From assembly GCA_045580645.1 (NCBI GenBank), contig JAZNOG010000067.1, positions 1 through 8,093 of the forward strand: a stretch of DNA of 8,093 nt, given 5' to 3'. Origin of the DNA: HGM10836 sp045580645 (GTDB lineage: Bacteria > Bacillota_I > Bacilli_A > RF39 > UBA660). Both the position numbers and the translations under genes were made by a program. Positions 6,025 to 8,093 of this stretch are shown one piece after another. Position 1 is the first letter of the stretch. Every line of letters begins with the position of its first letter. The notes beneath the pieces are model-generated. The model searched no databases, had not been told where the DNA came from, and was given only the letters and a program-made list of their open reading frames with translations.

Positions 6025-8093
6025 TTATTCTGGATAACCTGTTGTTATGGTTACCATATTTGTATAATAGCTTGAAATTGTTCCTTCTATAAATGGTGTT
6101 CCTGATATTCCTTTTATAGCATTATTCCAATCAAATGTTTTTCCTGAATTATTATATATAGTTGTTAAATTTGGATTATTTACATATTTTTTTCCATTTG
6201 ACGTAGACGTGTTGTGTGATGAGCTAAATGCATCCGTTCCTATTCCTGTCGATGCTGTAAGATTAGAGTTTTCCCCAATTACTACATAACTTAGGTTGTT
6301 ATCAGAAAATGCAGAGTTTCCGATGGTTGTGACGCTATCGGGGATTACTACACTTGTGAGGTTGTTATATGCAAATGCACCAAATCCTATTGATGTGACA
6401 CTATTTGGGATTTCTATACTTGTGAGGTTGTTATATTCAAATGCATAGTCTTCGATGGTTGTAACACTATCGGGAATTTCTACCCTTGTGAGGTTGTTTT
6501 CATAAAATGCATTGGTTCCGATGGTTGTAACACTATCGGGAATTTCTACCCTTGTGAGGTTGTTCCAAGAAAATGCATTGGTTCCGATGGTTGTGACACT
6601 ATCAGGAATGACTACACTTGTAAGGTTGTTATCAGAAAATGCAGAGTCTCCGATGGTTGTGACACTATTGGGAATAGTTACACTTGTAAGGTTGTTATCA
6701 TAAAATGCATATACTCCGATGGTTGTGACACTATCTGGTATGACTACACTTGTGAGGTTGTTATTACGAAATGCATGGAATTCGATGGTTGTGACACTAT
6801 CGGGGATGACTACACTTGTGAGGTTGTTATCATAAAATACCCATTGTCCTATTGTTGTGACACCATTACCAATTACTACACTTGTGAGGTTGTTATATTG
6901 AAATGCACTTTCTCCGATGGTTGTGACACTATCAGGAATGACTACACTTGTGAGGTTGTTATCAGAAAATGCATTGTCTCCGATGGTTGTGACACTATTT
7001 GGGATGACTACACTTGTGAGGTTGTTATATTCAAATGCAGACTCTCCGATGGTTGTGACACTATCAGGAATGACTACACTTGTGAGGTTGTTACGCATAA
7101 ATGCATTGTCTCCGATGGTTGTGACACTATCAGGGATGACTACACTTCTTAGTTGTTTGTTTAAAAAACTACCTGTAGGAAGACCATTTTCAATATAAAC
7201 ATCCCCAATATTAATAGTCTCATATGTTTTACTAATGCCTACTGTTTTTAAAATGCCAGTTTCATCTAATGCATCTATTATTGGAGAAACATTAGAATAA
7301 CCATACATATCAATCACCATATTTATAAATTGATCCATTGTTAAATTTTGAAATGCCGAAGTTGTTGTTCCACCACTACAGACATCACCTAATGGTTCTT
7401 TTGTTATAGTTTGTCCAGTCATAGCAAATGCTGATATCAAAATATTATTACATGACTCTACTTGTTCAGTACTTGGATTTTCTATTATATCATATTGAGG
7501 AATGGTAAATTCATCTGGAATTACTACATCTGTTATTGTTTCATATCCATATGTGTTTCCTTCATAGCACAAATAATCAGTAAGTGTTGCAGTCATATTT
7601 GTATCATCTGTTTCATATGCAAAACAATACTCTGGTGTATTATACCTTACATTATATCCATGACTATTTATATTAATTCTAAATTTATATTGATTCTTTG
7701 TTGAACTAGTCCAACTACTTGCATCTACTTCATAATCTATCCATGCTCTTAATCTATAGTTTGTTGTTACACTTTCTATATTTGATTTATGATTATGACT
7801 TGTATAATATAACATTTTATTGTTTTCATTATTTGTAGATGTTCCTAAATCATTTATTAATAATGGTTCTATCACTGATTTATTAGTATCTCTATTTTCT
7901 AAATATACTTTTATTTGATTATCATTTAACTTTGTATATCCAGAATCTACATAAAGTGGTTCTAATTCTATTTCATAGTATACTGGTGTATCTACATCAT
8001 ATACACTATCTAAGTTTGTTGTAACTGAAAAATCAAAGTATTTATCTAATACTTTACCTTCTACATCTCCCATTGGAAGTGCATTTGTTATAT
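6025..8093 (-). CDS. BspA-like leucine-rich-repeat surface protein, N-terminus beyond window
   Basis: The frame stays open to the window edge, and the first ATG (8073) has no Shine-Dalgarno site and follows in-frame ITNALP, so the gene is partial at its 5' end. Numbering from that Met (682 residues to the stop), residues 1-145 look like a beta-sandwich-type extracellular module (YFDFSVTT, VYYEIELEPL, YRLRAWIDYEVD). Residues 146-300 are a linker domain with cysteines at 150, 169, 208 and 232. Residues 308-593 are thirteen exact 22-residue BspA/TpLRR repeats of the form LTSVVIPDSVTTIGxxAFxxNN. A degenerate capping repeat and a tail with a YVNNPNLTTIYN segment follow (594-682), ending TTGYPE. 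No LPxTG, membrane anchor or SLH domain is at the C-terminus, so attachment, if any, lies in the missing N-terminus. BspA-type proteins are usually secreted or surface-exposed and have been tied to adhesion and host binding in other species; here that is inference. Confidence 0.92.
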   Translation of the reverse strand, partial: ITNALPMGDVEGKVLDKYFDFSVTTNLDSVYDVDTPVYYEIELEPLYVDSGYTKLNDNQIKVYLENRDTNKSVIEPLLINDLGTSTNNENNKMLYYTSHNHKSNIESVTTNYRLRAWIDYEVDASSWTSSTKNQYKFRININSHGYNVRYNTPEYCFAYETDDTNMTATLTDYLCYEGNTYGYETITDVVIPDEFTIPQYDIIENPSTEQVESCNNILISAFAMTGQTITKEPLGDVCSGGTTTSAFQNLTMDQFINMVIDMYGYSNVSPIIDALDETGILKTVGISKTYETINIGDVYIENGLPTGSFLNKQLRSVVIPDSVTTIGDNAFMRNNLTSVVIPDSVTTIGESAFEYNNLTSVVIPNSVTTIGDNAFSDNNLTSVVIPDSVTTIGESAFQYNNLTSVVIGNGVTTIGQWVFYDNNLTSVVIPDSVTTIEFHAFRNNNLTSVVIPDSVTTIGVYAFYDNNLTSVTIPNSVTTIGDSAFSDNNLTSVVIPDSVTTIGTNAFSWNNLTRVEIPDSVTTIGTNAFYENNLTRVEIPDSVTTIEDYAFEYNNLTSIEIPNSVTSIGFGAFAYNNLTSVVIPDSVTTIGNSAFSDNNLSYVVIGENSNLTASTGIGTDAFSSSHNTSTSNGKKYVNNPNLTTIYNNSGKTFDWNNAIKGISGTPFIEGTISSYYTNMVTITTGYPE
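6295..7152 (-). repeat. 13 tandem 66-bp repeats encoding 22-residue TpLRR units
   Basis: The array spans exactly 858 bases, 13 x 66, with no length variation. Much of each unit is nearly identical at DNA level, such as the segment encoding VVIPDSVTTIG, including synonymous sites. Differences concentrate at unit positions 15, 16, 19 and 20. Repeat 5 is the most divergent (IGNGVTTIGQWVF), and repeats 6 and 11 have Glu instead of Gly at position 14. By eye its base composition is less AT-rich than the flanks. Because the unit is a multiple of three, gain or loss of units keeps the frame. Confidence 0.95.

Noticed and set aside
6295..7152. CRISPR-like array
   Set aside because: Units are contiguous coding repeats of exactly 66 bases with no unique spacers, and translate to a known leucine-rich-repeat pattern; no cas genes are nearby.
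6295..7152. Diversity-generating retroelement target
   Set aside because: No reverse transcriptase or template repeat is in the window, and the changes at variable positions are not limited to adenine substitutions. Recombination among repeats explains the pattern more simply.
6512..7198. Several plus-strand open frames across the repeat array
   Set aside because: They are mirror images of the 66-base coding repeats; a unit divisible by three and free of stops opens long antisense frames. No ribosome sites or protein-like domains support them.
7462..7704. Plus-strand Ile/Cys-rich open frame
   Set aside because: It lies opposite the linker domain of the leucine-rich-repeat gene and has no supporting signals.
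1..8093. Mycoplasma-type genetic code (TGA as tryptophan)
   Set aside because: The tryptophans checked, in lon, the coat-kinase-like gene and the leucine-rich-repeat gene, are TGG despite the AT bias, and the SpoVID-like gene ends at a TGA after a complete LysM domain.

Overview
The window is very AT-rich and reads as a chromosomal segment of a low-GC Gram-positive bacterium of the Bacilli/Mycoplasmatota side of the Firmicutes, probably a spore former or a descendant of one. The reasons are strong AGGAGG Shine-Dalgarno sites, short intrinsic terminators with U tails, and two genes related to spore morphogenesis and coat proteins. Tryptophan is encoded by TGG in the genes checked (lon, the coat-kinase-like gene and the repeat protein), so the standard bacterial code fits, not the TGA=Trp code of Mycoplasma. 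I would not name a genus.

Layout, with everything on the minus strand except one small gene. (1) 1-572: 5' part of an ORF6N-domain gene, cut by the window edge, with a promoter candidate at 610-638. (2) 668-703: intrinsic terminator of the gene group to its right. (3) 753-962: a small plus-strand gene for a Cys-rich membrane protein, whose 3' end overlaps that of the next gene. (4) 939-4877: a tight block transcribed leftward, lon, then a compact SpoVID-like LysM protein, then a CotS/YsxE-like degenerate kinase. The last two overlap by 8 bases. The block has its own sigma-A-like promoter (4909-4936). (5) 4976-5932: an unrecognised protein made of about eight 28-residue helical-looking repeats, with its own terminator. 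(6) 6025-8093: most of a large surface-type protein with 13 exact-length 22-residue BspA/TpLRR leucine-rich repeats, open at its N-terminal end at the window edge.

The lon-spoVID-ysxE order is a shortened form of the Bacillus subtilis lonA-ysxC-hem-spoVID-ysxE region, with ysxC and the hem genes missing from between. In B. subtilis SpoVID drives encasement of the forespore by coat proteins. The short SpoVID-like protein here keeps the N-terminal domain and the C-terminal LysM but little of the linker.

No rRNA, tRNA, CRISPR array, transposase, integrase or defence cassette is visible. The most unusual parts are the leucine-rich-repeat array, where variation is focused on four positions per repeat in otherwise nearly identical DNA, the orphan helical-repeat protein beside lon, and the small Cys-rich membrane gene lying opposite the 3' trailer of the lon block.
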